This document shows, piece by piece, positions 49,362 through 61,312 of a stretch of DNA of 64,000 nt. Under the pieces are notes generated by a model, which was not told the DNA's origin, did not search any database, and saw only the letters and a program-made list of their open reading frames with translations. Origin of the DNA: Paracentrotus lividus (Eukaryota; Echinodermata; Echinoidea; Camarodonta; Echinidae). The stretch is taken from the NCBI GenBank assembly GCA_940671915.1, contig CALNVZ010003434.1, positions 10,987,339 through 11,051,338 of the forward strand, in the 5' to 3' direction. Each line of letters starts with the position of its first letter. The first letter of the stretch is position 1. The position numbers were made by a program, and so were the translations under genes.

Positions 49362-49788
49362 AGGGGTTTTTATTGATTTATCGATGATTGCGGTTAATGT
49401 CATATGAACCCCATGGTCAGTTTTTCTTTAGAAATCGAGGTATCAAATGGGTGAATTCAGGTAGTATCTTGACCAAAGGGGAGGGGTATATACATTGAAA
49501 TATAATATATATCTACTATTGTTTCTATTGTGATATAGTGCAAAATACATAAAAATTGTCGTTATGCACTTTACATGTTTCCATGCTCCCATTGATTATA
49601 AAACGATTGTCCACATCATAATTCATAATTGAAGAGTGATAAAGTTACATTAAAAATTGTGCACATTGTTTTACATTCAATGAAACCTGGAGATGATATG
49701 CCGTAGATTGAAGTGTGGATCCCGCTATACTTCACAAAAACAATAATAAACCTACATATTTTTACATCAAAGGACGAAAAAAAAAGGA

Positions 49789-49790
<2 letters not shown>

Positions 49791-49826
<36 letters not shown>
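49791..49826. repeat. TA microsatellite
   Basis: About 36 bp of TA repeats. Confidence 0.9.
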
Positions 49827-49830
<4 letters not shown>

Positions 49831-49924
49831 AAAAAACCGAGAAAATCATAACCAATTGAAAGAAAAAATCTGCATTCGTTATAATCTTATTTTATATATA
49901 TATATATACATGTATATAATATAC

Positions 49925-49991
49925 TGTAAAGCGCTTTGAGCCATTATGGGAAAAGCGCATTATATATAATAGGTATTATTATTATTATTAT
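49925..49991 (+). mobile_element. LINE 3' tail with GCGC hairpin and ATT repeats
   Basis: GTAAAGCGCTTTGAGCCATT, then GGGAAAAGCGCATTATATAT and (ATT)n. Same layout as the LINE at 34248-35182. Confidence 0.6.
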
Positions 49992-50175
49992 ATGCTCCAC
50001 CCTCTATTTAATTTATTGTATTTGTTACTACTATTTCTTGTATTATATTTAGTTATCAATATGTTTTTAATTTATATATGTATGTATTCATATGGATCAC
50101 GTGTATAATGTTTATACCGTGTATCGTTTTTATGATTGGAATAAACTTGAACTTGAAAACTTGAACTTGAATTCC
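49992..50175 (+). mobile_element. 3' tail of a second LINE-like element
   Basis: AT-rich 3'-UTR-like sequence with GTATAATGTTTATACCGTGT and then GGAATAAACTTGAACTTGAA, iterated TTGAACTTGAA. Directly abuts the previous tail. Confidence 0.5.
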
Positions 50176-51143
50176 TTTCGAAACATTCAATGACATAGAT
50201 AAAGAAATTCATAAAGAAATGTGTGCTTTTAACCAAAATAAAGAAAGACAATGAAGCATGTCAATCTCATTATGCATGTATATATCTTCTATTTTAAATG
50301 AAAAAAAAAAGCATAACACAGTCTTTAATAAAGTGTCATCGAGTTGCTGAGACAACCAGCAAAAACCACAGCTGTTTTTTACAGCATTTTTATGACGCTT
50401 TTAAAACACCATAGCCTAGCAACGCTGTTACGATAACACTTTTACAGACAACCAATATCGATTGAGAGATAGATTATGACAGTGAATTTATGTCATTTTT
50501 TTTTATTCGTGCACTACCTGTCATATTAAAGAAATATATATATATATATATTCGTACCTAAAGCATTATAATTCATCGATAAGTGAATGAGATAGCTTTA
50601 AAAATTACGAACTTTTTTACTGACATTGTTGATAACAGAATGAAGTTGTTTTCAAATTATTTCAATAAATACTTTCAATGACATTGATTGTAAATGAATG
50701 TTGATACAATTTTTGTAACAAAAAATGTTTTAAAGTGAGCAGAAAATAAAGTTTATGTAATAGTAAAGAAGAAAATCAATTTCTTTTCAGAATCGGATGA
50801 TCATGAGTGAATGCTAGATTGTGTATGTGGAAGGGGGGATAAAAGTTAAAGAACAAATACAAATTAGATTTCATCCCCTTTCAATCTTAAAATACTTCAC
50901 TGTATCAATATTGTAAGCTATTTGACTGAAATTACGTATAGAATACACCTAATTATTGTGATGTGTAATTTATTTACCTATTTCGAACGTGTATTAGCAA
51001 AATATCTCCCTCCAAAATAATATATCAAACATGATCATGTATCTTATATTCGAAAACATTAATGTGAGCATTAACGAAAGCTGTCAAACACATTAAAATT
51101 ATAAAGAAAAATAAAATGAGGTGAATATCTGGTCTAACTTTTC

Positions 51144-51146
<3 letters not shown>

Positions 51147-51176
<30 letters not shown>
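51147..51176. repeat. C homopolymer, about 30 bp
   Basis: An uninterrupted C-run; length may be affected by sequencing. Confidence 0.9.
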
Positions 51177-51910
51177 ATCCATCCGATCCACCTGCTCCTT
51201 AATTATTAATAAATATTCATCTTCCCTAGGTCGTCGTCATGCGAGCCTGGTTAGGAGGGTGTTATGGTACCCTTGACACTCCCGTGGTTCGATGTCAGAA
51301 TGACAATACCTTGTACCTTGAACAATAGCCTACATTACGTGATAACAATAAAAATACTGTATGCTATCGGGCTCAGACGATGGACAAGTATTGACACGGT
51401 TTTCAGCAGTCTCCTACCAGGTTGCCAATTTGAGGGTGCATAGATACCACCTACAGATTTTATATATTATTAATATTCTGTGGAACTCACTTCATTCCAC
51501 TCAATCTTTCTGTGAAATCGTCAGCATTAAAACACGATAACTGCCTCAAAACTCATCTACTTCAGCAATAATGATGCCGTTGAAAATATTACATTCAATC
51601 GTTGGAGCCTGTTCCGTTCAATGTTTTAAAAGAAAACAGGGCGCCATATAATTAACGTAAACACTATGATGCAATGAATCATAATTATCATGATATATTA
51701 TGAAATATGAATATTAAGTGTGACGTCTAGTGAATACACAAAATTTATGATTAGGAATGAAATGTAATGATGAAGTCTTTTTTACCGATGCGGTTGCTTT
51801 AACTTTCGATGAACTAGTGCACATGTTCTTTGGCAATTTTACTTTCCAGTAGGGCCTACGTAGGTGAAAAATGTAAACAACTCGTTATTATTGTGGAAAT
51901 GTTTTCATAG

Positions 51911-51972
51911 ATACTTTTACTAATAATAAAGTATCTATGTTTTCATAGATGCTTTATTATTAGTAAAAGTAT
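51911..51972. repeat. Perfectly spaced hairpin, 29-bp arms and 4-nt loop
   Basis: The left arm starts ATACTTTTACTAATAATAAA and the right arm mirrors it with one mismatch. Loop TTTT at 51940-51943. The arms are AT-only except for a few bases. It could be a MITE relic or a small-RNA precursor. Confidence 0.85.
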
Positions 51973-52364
51973 TAATTACTCAGTTATTATGAATATTAAG
52001 ATGTTGGTTATTTCCTATGATTATCTATTATAATGCCTTATATTCTATTGTTCGTTAATATGCAACAACATTTGATGTTTATTTTACCACGGGTTAGGGT
52101 ATTTATGGCCCCTATTGTAATGACTGTATGAATTCAAAGATATTATGCTAATTAATGATGGTAGTGTATAATACATGTTGTTGGGTATTCCTAATACACT
52201 TATCAACCACCAACAATGATTTAATCAATAATTGGTTCAGCCAAAATGTTGAAATTTTGCAATCAAAGCAATACATATATTTATGTACAAAATCGTACAA
52301 GTTAATGTCCCCATCTACGATTATCTGCGTTTATACACTGTTTATGCATTGGGGGCCATAATTA

Positions 52365-52931
52365 GGGGAGACCGGGTATGGAAGTTACACGGGTCAATTG
52401 TTACAGTTCTCAGTGTGCTAAGATGGAACAAGAGAGGATGTGCTAACCGGCATCTATATACAGCCTACACATAGCTGTGGTGAACTGCCGGTCGTGAGGT
52501 TTCTCCGTTGTTTTATTAAAAAGTAAATCAACAAAAACCATTTTTTACAGTTCAAAGTAAATTTTTGACAAAAATTGAAATTTGTAATAGCTCTTACAAC
52601 TGAAGGCACATGATGATAGTCTGGTATTGTAAATATAGTACATGTATGTCACTAATATACCCCCTAGCCATGCCCTGTAATTCTGCCTAATGACTGTGCT
52701 ACAGTTGATTTCTGTGTGTAAAATCACCAATGGGGTAGGTTGTTACAAAAAAATGTCTTCACTAATTAAGCTGTAGTTAATTAGTGTTTACATGTTTTCA
52801 AGTTTTATAAGCCTCAGGTTTTAGCCAACATAATAGGCTAACTACAGACCCAATATGGAGTGCGTGAGTTCTTTCATTAGAATTATCTGGCCCAAAATGT
52901 GAATTTTGTAACGTCCATACCCGGTCTCCCC
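52365..52931. mobile_element. TA-flanked inverted-repeat element GGGGAGACCGGG
   Basis: The left end GGGGAGACCGGGTATGGAAG and the reversed right end GGGGAGACCGGGTATGGACG continue through TTACA. TA lies directly outside both ends (52363-52364, 52932-52933). 567 bp, no transposase frame. A Tc1/mariner-type non-autonomous element is likely. Confidence 0.85.
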
Positions 52932-53919
52932 TACCCCAAATGACATTTTAAATTTGATCCCCCTTTACAGCTCTACTATTGAAGATATTCAAGTGGAAGT
53001 TTTTCTATTGTGTTTTTTTCTTCCTTTTGTTTCAGTTTCAATCAAAATTTCATCTTAAACGATTTTAATCAATGATATCACAACCCACATAAAAAAGCAG
53101 ACTTGCCACTTTCCAACGAACAGAATTGTAATTGCCGTACATTTTAGGCTCCCGTAAGCACAAAATTTCATGTAAATGGCTTATTTTCCTCATATGATAG
53201 TAGGAAGAGTTTAGCTAGGCATGTGTAAAAATTAAATTATCATTGTGTAATGCAGCAAAGAATTATAAGCTCTCAAAGACAAAGAGGCCATAATTACCCC
53301 AGGACCAGTCTCCCCGATATTTCTAGTTTTTACTTTATAAAAAAGAATGTGGTAAAATGTAAGCTTTTAAATTGGTCTCAAGATCATGATCAGATGACAA
53401 ACAAATGGTATTTTTCTTATAAACATCTGACCCTTTAATCCTGTATATAAATTTTTTAATGAAAAAAAATGAAAGACTATTGTAATCAGTGAAGTTTGCT
53501 AGGAGCAGAACTCGGCAACACTTTACCCCTGCGGCGAACCTCCCGCTTTCACTACATCCAGCGCACCTCCTGTGTACATTATCAGTCTACGAATTGGCGT
53601 ACCTCCACTTTGTATTTAATCATTCGTTGACAATGTACCTATCGAGGCGTAGGTTGTGCGCTCTTAGAAATAAAACGCCAAAGCAGAGCCTACTCTCTTG
53701 TGTGTGCTAACTCGCTCAATACATTAAGTTAACCCACACACAAGTTAACACAGTGGAAATTCACCCTTCGGAACAAATACCTATAGTTCTTTTTGTCATT
53801 CGGTAGTTTTTCCCTCGTTGGATACGGATGGTACGATAGATGTAATGCTTTATTACCTGGAATAACGTTGGGTTATAAACACTTTGTACAACGAAACTTT
53901 GGGATTTATACTGACTTTT

Positions 53920-53949
53920 TTGCAGTGTTTGAAGGTGTTCTGTGTTGAA
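53920..53949 (+). other. Probable 5' UTR splice acceptor of PTB gene B
   Basis: CTGACTTTTTTGCAG, ending at about 53925, is a strong acceptor just before TGTTTGAAGG and the ATG at 53950. It implies a non-coding upstream exon. It also argues against the in-frame ATG at 53884, which would lie in the intron. Confidence 0.55.
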
Positions 53950-55593
53950 ATGGCGTTTTGGAAACGGAGGAGCCAGAGTTTCGAACCGGTGTCGCCTCAG
54001 ACCCGATACACCGTGACATACCTGGGCCATGAGGAGATGCATGGGAAAGTGGGACTGGATAATACACTCAAACCAGTGGATGACATGTACAGGCAATTCA
54101 AATCCCACAAATCAAAAAGTGTGAGTAAGATGGAAATCGAGGTGGTGAACAATGGTATCAAAGTTGAGCCTCTTGATGCTGGAGTCAGAACCATGTTTGC
54201 TAATTCTCCGTATTTCATTGCCGAAGGGGCGTTCGGAAATGTTTTCTTTCCCATCAACAAGCTTTCGTTCGGGGCAGCCGACCCGTACCACAATAAGATT
54301 TTCTGCTTCGTTTCGAGAAACGAAAACCCAGCGAAGGACCACTACTGGGATTGCCACGCAGTTTTCTGTGAATCTTCCGCAATGGCCAAAAACTTGACCC
54401 TCTATCTGGTGAAGGCGTTTCAGAGGATCGCACCTTCGAAGACCGACCCTCTCGATGCTGCCCAGAAAAGCAAGAGACCCACAACGGTCCACATTCTACG
54501 AGAGAGGGGTACCTCTGAGCACCAGCTTCATGCCAGAAGGAAAAAGAGACCTCCGGTTTCAACGGTCAGTGTGACCCTCAACCTGGATGGCAAAACAAAC
54601 TTGGAACCGACTGACGATACCACTAACAGTAACAGAGTGGTGGCTGATATTATAGCTCTGCGATCAAAGAGTTACCTTGTTGGTGATAGCGATGTTTCGA
54701 ACGGGAATAGCGTTTCGAAAGGCGTCGGGACGATCAGTTCCGACAAGGAGAACGATCTAATGGAAGGCATCATGAGCGATGAAGACATCACACCTACGAC
54801 TAGTCCACGAGATGTCGAGGTCACCGTAGCGTTTAATCCCGATCTGAGTTCTCCTCCAGAGTCGCCTCGTAAGTCAACATCTCCTCGCGGAGGTCGTACG
54901 AGCAGCGGCGAGGAGGATGATGTCGCCTTTAGACTCGACCCTCGGTCCGGAGAAACCTCGCCCCAGGACATGATCACGACGATGAGTCCACCTGACACAC
55001 CAGGTTACCTATCGAAGGAAGGGAAATCCCCTTCCCCTACCTTAGTGGATAAGCCATCGAAACCCCCGTCTCCGAGGCAGCGAATAAATTCTTCCAAAAA
55101 GACTAAAGCACCTTCCCCTCCAGTAAGTCAGGACAGTACCAGTGAAGTTGTGTTGAGGAAGAAAGCTCCATCCCCTTCTGCAACACCCACAAACCCATCC
55201 AGCTCACCCAGAAACTTGAACAATACTTCCGTTGCTGATATTAAGCAGCCAGCGACAGCGACTACCAACTCCCCAAAGAAACAAGACGCAACACCAGTCG
55301 ACAATCTACGCAGAAGTACCCCTTCCCCTCCTACACCAAAGACACCGGTAGACCCGCTTCCTGGATCTCCAAGGAAAAGTCCATCTCCTGTATCAACTCC
55401 TCCTCTTAAATCCAGCCCTCCCAAAAAGGAAACTGAAACTTCGGAAGTTGTGTCGAGGAGACGGTCGCCTCAGTCGACAATGACGTCGGCTTCGGAATGT
55501 GCGAACGGGGACGATTCCGTAGCTGTTCAGAAAAAGTCGAGAAGGGAAAGAAAGTCGGTGCGGTTTAATGACGAAGTGCATATAAGAGATTAA
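53950..55593 (+). CDS. FAM43-like PTB (PID) domain protein with Ser-Pro-rich tail, coding region intronless (paralogue B)
   Basis: A 547-residue protein. Residues about 19-160 are a PTB/PID domain: YTVTYLG (20-26), KMEIEVVNNGIKVEPLD (60-76), INKLSFGAAD (102-111), KIFCFVSR (116-123), CHAVFCESS (135-143) and the closing helix MAKNLTLYLVKAFQRI (145-160). LSFGAAD corresponds to ISYGSAD in paralogue A. Residues 165-530 are polar and disordered-looking, with about twenty Ser-Pro sites (SPR, SPS, SPP) suited to proline-directed kinases. The end is basic, with KSVRF at 535-539, a match to the PP1-docking pattern [RK]-x-V-x-F, followed by the acidic NDE. Start at 53950: context GAAATGG, just after a likely 5' UTR acceptor. 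An adaptor/scaffold role linking membrane cargo or receptors to phosphatase signalling is inference. Related proteins: FAM43A/B, more distantly NOS1AP. The exact orthologue is not certain. Confidence 0.9.
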   Translation: MAFWKRRSQSFEPVSPQTRYTVTYLGHEEMHGKVGLDNTLKPVDDMYRQFKSHKSKSVSKMEIEVVNNGIKVEPLDAGVRTMFANSPYFIAEGAFGNVFFPINKLSFGAADPYHNKIFCFVSRNENPAKDHYWDCHAVFCESSAMAKNLTLYLVKAFQRIAPSKTDPLDAAQKSKRPTTVHILRERGTSEHQLHARRKKRPPVSTVSVTLNLDGKTNLEPTDDTTNSNRVVADIIALRSKSYLVGDSDVSNGNSVSKGVGTISSDKENDLMEGIMSDEDITPTTSPRDVEVTVAFNPDLSSPPESPRKSTSPRGGRTSSGEEDDVAFRLDPRSGETSPQDMITTMSPPDTPGYLSKEGKSPSPTLVDKPSKPPSPRQRINSSKKTKAPSPPVSQDSTSEVVLRKKAPSPSATPTNPSSSPRNLNNTSVADIKQPATATTNSPKKQDATPVDNLRRSTPSPPTPKTPVDPLPGSPRKSPSPVSTPPLKSSPPKKETETSEVVSRRRSPQSTMTSASECANGDDSVAVQKKSRRERKSVRFNDEVHIRD

Positions 55594-56912
55594 TGTCAAA
55601 TATTATCATAACAACTGACAGTGTGTCTGAAGTTTTTGATCATCAGTTCATAACTTATGGATTCTTTGTTCGTGAATGAATTATTATTGCATCGTGAACC
55701 ATACTGGATTACCATCTGAATCTGTTCTCTTTTTACATTCTGATTATGGAATATGTCAGGGAGGCATTTGGAATATCATGCAGACAACATTGATCTTAAT
55801 TTTTGTTGGATCAATACTTCAACGTTTATTTTAATGATTTAATATTGCATTTGCCTGAACTTGTACAATTTAGGTATTTAAAAGGCATAATTTTGATAAT
55901 CGAAGATTACAAAATACAAACAGTGCAAATGGTGCTGTCTTTCGCAATGCTGTAGAAACTGATACATTTCATTTTGTAAATTAAGAAAAACAATTTTTTT
56001 TTCATTATCCTATTAATTAAACTTCAGGTTACATGTACCATCAATTAAGTAAAAAATATAAATGTAATATTTACAACTTTAACTGATATCAAGTAGCTTA
56101 TACATAATCTTCATTTTCTTTTCGAAGTGCCTGATTAAAAAACAGATATGCAACTATTAAAAAAAAACCCGAATGGATTAGAACCCTTTTTTAACTTACG
56201 ACGCTTTAAAATGTATTATATTTTCTGGTTTGATTAAAAGCATCTTCTCTTGGCTCAATCCTTTAACATAATTAAGTAGGTGATCTAAAGTCCACATTGC
56301 ATTGTAGGGAATAGAAATATTCGATCAAAATTACATGCTAGACGTACTGTACATGTACATGAAATCTTAACGCAATGGTTGCCCATAACAACCTGAACAG
56401 CTTGTCCAATTATTAATGTTTGCATGATAAAATTAGTCGTTGGATGCTTAGAAGAATCATTCAGCTATTTTTATGCATGCGTGTAAGAGTCACCAAGTAA
56501 TACATTGTATTCATAATGATGATGATGATAAGCACTGTTAGAAGCTATTGAAACCCTGGTATGTTATCAGCCTAGCAAGTTTACGATTATTGATATAGAT
56601 ACTGAAATCATTGCTATAATCAGACAATTAGCTATGAGGAAATAATTATTTCAAAAAGTCATGTACATGACTGCATTTAGCATTACGTTGTCTTTGACAA
56701 CGCTTTCTGTTTATCAGGGTAATTTAATTTTTAACAACCCTAATCTAGGGTGTTTCATACCCCCCCCCCCCAATTAAAAAAATATTTTAAAAATGTCGAA
56801 AATTTAGCCAATATACGGTTAACTAACAGCAATAATATCAGAAAATGGGTATTTTATGGTTTATGATGATAGTTTGGTTATGAACCCATGGTTACGCGTC
56901 TCTGAACTTCAT
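55594..56912. other. 3' flank of PTB gene B; probable 3' UTR then gene-free
   Basis: AT-rich sequence with no further coding potential; the first part is presumably the 3' UTR. No canonical AATAAA stood out nearby, so the transcript end is undetermined. A C-run lies at about 56761-56770. Confidence 0.4.
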
Positions 56913-57256
56913 CGCCCCACCGGAAAAAAAAAAATCCACAGTATCCAAGAGTGTGATCACAGTGCGAACACACTCTGACACAGTGTGTGCTGTACTACGT
57001 CACAGTGCGAACACACTCTGACACAGTGTGTGCTGTACTACGTCACAGTGTGAAAACACTGTGACACAGTGTGTGCTGTACTGTTTCCAGTACCGACACT
57101 GTGAAAATGGGCCAAATCCACACAGTCTGTATTCACAGTGTAACGACTGTGTGGATTTGGCCCATTTTCACATTGTCCAGACGTTTGAAGTACTATTTCT
57201 ACAGTTTGGACACACTGTGATTGACTCTGTGTTGTTGTTGTTTTTTCGGCAGGGCG
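56913..57256. mobile_element. Inverted-repeat element with 43-bp tandem array and a 25-bp perfect palindrome arm
   Basis: The ends CGCCCCACCGGAAAAAA and, reversed, CGCCCTGCCGAAAAAA are imperfect inverted repeats. Inside, a 43-bp unit (CACAGTGCGAACACACTCTG, then ACACAGTGTGTGCTGTAC) is repeated three times from about 56955 to 57085. An exact 25-bp inverted repeat (57101-57125 against 57147-57171, starting GTGAAAATGGGCCAAATCC) surrounds a 21-nt loop. The 99-residue frame at 57028-57327 is repeat translation. Confidence 0.7.
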
Positions 57257-57259
57257 TCT

Positions 57260-58405
57260 TGAAGATTTGTCTCAAATCGCGGTTGTGTCGTTTACTTTAC
57301 GGTAGCACAGGAGACACATTTCATTAATTAATTTATCATTCTCATAATACTGTTCTAATAACAGTAATTATGTTGCTGAAATAACTGCCTTTTGTTTCAA
57401 AATGAAATATCTTCAAGGTAATGGTGTCGAATTATTCTTTGATATGGAAACTTAATCAAATTGTTTTATGTTGCAGTGAAAGACAGAAAGTCTTAAAGTT
57501 CAAATCATATAATATTTGTTTAAAATTTTAAGTGTTTACATTTAAAATGCTAAATGTGGCTAGTGTTGGGAGTACGAGCCATACCATTGTTCTTTCCAAT
57601 TGTTTTATTTTTATAAACACTTGAAATAACCATACCTATGGTTATTTAAATCAATACAGTTGCCTTGAAGTGTCACGATGGAACTTTGTCTAGACAGCTA
57701 TAGTATAAGCAGCCGTTGGTGAATGATCCTTTTTAATTAATGCATACACATTTACTTGCTTTAAAAAAATTCTTATAATTGTTTATTTATCATTATCATT
57801 TTCCGTAGTTGAATATGCCAAAGACTTATCTCTCTGGATCAGATGATGTTTGTTTTGTAATATAAGATGTGTATAATGTGAAAGGAAATGTGTGTTATTA
57901 TAACCAAATATATTTCAAGGAAATATTTTAAAGTGAATTGTGGATTAAAACATTTATGAAGATGATATTTATGATTGTGTACTAAAGTTTATTTTGTCAC
58001 GTATTTAAAAGCAAAGAGACCATTCCCGAAGAGATATATCAGTGCCCTTTCCTTATAGTTTTGTTTTTGCTTATGTTATAATTTCATTTCAATATCCTAC
58101 TAGTTTTGGTAATATCAATGGGCTATTCGATTCTTCGGCAAATTTTATATGAGCAAACAACTATTGTATACCATTATGATTTAAACGCATTTTACGTGAT
58201 TCGATAACTTGTATATATATACATTACCTCCACTTTATAATAATTTTGAAATAATGGCATGGGATATTTATTTTTTATGGAATTACTTTGGTGTAATTCA
58301 TTAACGAATCCAGTATCTATTAACCATTTAATAGCCTACATGTATACAGCATGCCCGCGAATACGATATTGTACACATTAAGACTATTCGTGATGATCAT
58401 GCCTG
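57260..58405. other. Gene-free AT-rich stretch
   Basis: No exon or repeat recognised beyond short AT runs. Confidence 0.4.
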
Positions 58406-58408
58406 GTG

Positions 58409-58515
58409 GCGTTGGTGGCGGTGGTGGTGATGGTGATGTTGCTGCTGCTGATGATGATGATAGTGGTGATGGTGGTGGTGATGGTGATGCTGCTGCTGCT
58501 GATGATGATGATGAA
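58409..58515. repeat. GGT/GAT/GCT trinucleotide microsatellite
   Basis: Interrupted GGT, GAT and GCT triplets, with a duplicated block (GATGATGATGATAGTGGTGA and relatives). The Asp/Gly/Ala and Met/Val/Leu frames are repeat translations. Confidence 0.9.
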
Positions 58516-58719
58516 AGTGTTCATAATGGCGATTTTAAAAAATGAGACGTACACTGTATTATTGAACCCAGCAGGTGGATCTCCAACCCTCCTGTTGCAT
58601 CTAGTGCTTTCTATTTATCCCTCATACAAGGTTGTGAGGCCACTATACTGGTTTATACCCAACTTATTGTCGGGAAAGAGGGGCAAAACCTCTATGATAT
58701 ATACATAATCATATATAAT

Positions 58720-60012
58720 TTGTATTATTTAAGTGAATCGTAAACATGTTACAACAGCTGTTGCTCTCTCTCTTTCTCTCAGAAAATGTGTGGGAGGTAT
58801 ACCTGAAGACACTGGGCGTTTTATTTACCAATGACTGGTTCGACGAATCACATTGCAAGGCCACTTTGTATTTATACCTATCAAAGATCTTTTAAATTAA
58901 AAACAAAAATGGTATTTTATGACTGGTAAAAAAATAAAATAAATAAAACACACGTTCATGAACCTGAGAGCAAAAAAGGGCTTGGTCTCTAATTTAGCAA
59001 ATCTTCAACCTTCTTGAAGCAGCTGGTGATCTATCTTTATCTCTCAGACCATGTAAGTTGTGGATCCCAAAGACACAGGGCGTTCTGTTTACCATTGAAA
59101 GGTTCTACGTGTTACCTCAACAATAGACATCAATCGTACTTTTTCCTTTTGTCACGAAGAAAACCCTGAAACAGAACCGCAGAATAGGGAAACACAGCAT
59201 GCCCTTTTTTATTTCACTCTATTTCTTCTTCAGAAAAAAGGGAATTATTGATCGACTATCTTCCTGTAGTCTCTTGTAAACAAAGTATTAATAAATCTTG
59301 CAATAAAACTGAACCATATACATTTAAGTTGTCTACTGTGTTATGAATATCAACATGTTTATCTTAAAAGTTTATATTGGTATTGGATTAGAGAAAAACG
59401 AAGAGAGTGAAATTCAAACATGTTCGTAGAGATAGAGGGGGAGAATTTGTTACTTTGTTATTTGTTACATTTTTTCTACTACAATGATTGATGCTAGTTT
59501 AAATAAATATAATTTATTAATAATCCAATGATAATTCATGAGCAAGTATGAACACGCATTTTAAGGAAAGATAATTTCTCAAAGTCAATATCCTTTATCA
59601 AGCATATGTTGAAAACGAACCATGGACTTTATGCATTTTCAAAATATTCAGTCAATACTAATGACATTATTAAATCTCTAAACGGGTGCAAGTGCACACT
59701 ATGAAATGAAAATAGAGATTACCATTGAATCAATATTGCTTGTTATGTATGAAACGAGGCGTGAAGGTTCATATTTACTTTATCATATCAGCCGTAGCAT
59801 GTATTTCAGGTTTGGCATTGGGTATAGGGTAATGAAACATTCTATGCAAATAACCTTCTCACGATCACCATTATTGTGGGGGATTCAGTGTGGGGGGGGG
59901 GAGCATAAAGCGTGCGCCCCTCTATTTTGTGAGAATCACACATTGAACATGCAAAGTCATGTTAATGTACTAAATAATATCTACGAAAGTTGCCGTCTGC
60001 ATTCCCCCTTTT

Positions 60013-60014
<2 letters not shown>
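58720..60014. other. Gene-free stretch
   Basis: AT-rich DNA without a supported exon. Two loosely similar segments (about 58762-58822 and 59037-59090, sharing TCTCTCAGA..GTGTGGG/TTGTGGA..GACAC..GGGCGTT) suggest an old local duplication. The 102-residue frame at 59706-60014 is not recognisable. Confidence 0.35.
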
Positions 60015-60070
<56 letters not shown>

Positions 60071-60079
60071 GGGGGGGGG
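60015..60079. repeat. T55-G10 homopolymer run
   Basis: About 55 T followed by ten G. Possibly a retroposon poly-A tail in reverse; exact length uncertain. Confidence 0.9.
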
Positions 60080-61270
60080 TTCTATCTCGCTCTCTCGTAA
60101 TTTTTATTTGCAAAACCCCTCCCTCTCACTCTCTCCTTCTCTTACACACGCATTTTCGCGTTATCCTTCCCCATGACCGAGTTTTCAAAGCAAAATTGAT
60201 CAGCCTAATTTTTTTAAAATGGAAAAGTTTTTTTTTCCTTCTTCTGCTATACCTTTCCAATCGAATACCTATATTTTGTTATGATTGTGATGAAAAGTGG
60301 AATCCAGGAATAATGTCCCAAAATGGAATGTAAAACAAAGATTGCATTGATCATTTGACAATCGTTATCACTGGTTGGCGTCAAACGAAAATAGCAGATT
60401 ACTTAATTTAGTCCTCTAATTCAGGTGGACTTTCATGTTTGTCATCTTAAAAACGAAAATGATCATTTTAAACCATAAAATGTGATTTAAAAAATAGGTT
60501 AACAATATGAATGTCCTTCACGAGAGAAAGCACACGACTGGTTAATGTTTGAATTAGGTTGTCATGCCTGATAATGGGATGCGCTCGATGCGTAACGCCA
60601 AAACAAATTTATCGTCTCCTTGTACCGTCTGACAGAGTCAATATTTTCTCGAACGAGTCGAACAAATGAAAAACACACAACGTGGACACGAAAAAGCACG
60701 ACACCAAAGGTTTGATTCGACTTGAAAAACAGAACTGGATTTTTTTTTTTTTTTTTAAGCGGAGGGTTAGTCAAAGTACATTTTTGGACCAGTCGTATCG
60801 TTGCTTTTTCAGGCGCTAATTAAGTGGGCCCCACAGCATTAAAAAAATCAAGTCATTAGGCCGGGGCGCATTTTGGGATTTTGTTCCCTAAATGAACGCA
60901 ATTGGGGAGGGGTACCGCCTCTGGATCAGTTTGTGGGTTAGGTGTTTGATGTTTGTCGATTGAAATTGAGATGTGTTGGTATAATAGACGTTGGTGTATG
61001 GTTGCAATATTTGATGTTGATGGATGGGCAAGTCTGTTTGATCAGTAAGATAGGATGACCGAGCAACTTGTCGTGGTTTGATTATAGTATTAATCAATCT
61101 AATGTGTGAAGCTTCATTTTCAGTAGTTAGGGCCAGAACTTGAAACAAAAACTCATAAAAATGGGCACAATAGCCTTCTGTAGTCTCACTCGCTGATTAT
61201 TGGGATAAATACGTTTTGAAATATATAGAGTATATCATGTTGGCGTGAAAAGTTGGGCAGTCCCCCTCCC
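60080..61270. other. Gene-free stretch
   Basis: No exon, RNA gene or complete element is recognised. A T-run lies at about 60739-60756. Confidence 0.35.
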
Positions 61271-61271
61271 C

Positions 61272-61272
<1 letters not shown>

Positions 61273-61312
<40 letters not shown>

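Noticed and set aside
53884..53949. Upstream in-frame ATG that would extend PTB protein B by 22 residues
   Set aside because: A strong splice acceptor lies between the two ATGs, and the extension is hydrophobic and unlike the family. The ATG at 53950 has a good context.
58351..58708. Asp/Gly-rich and Met/Val/Leu-rich frames
   Set aside because: Translations of a trinucleotide repeat.
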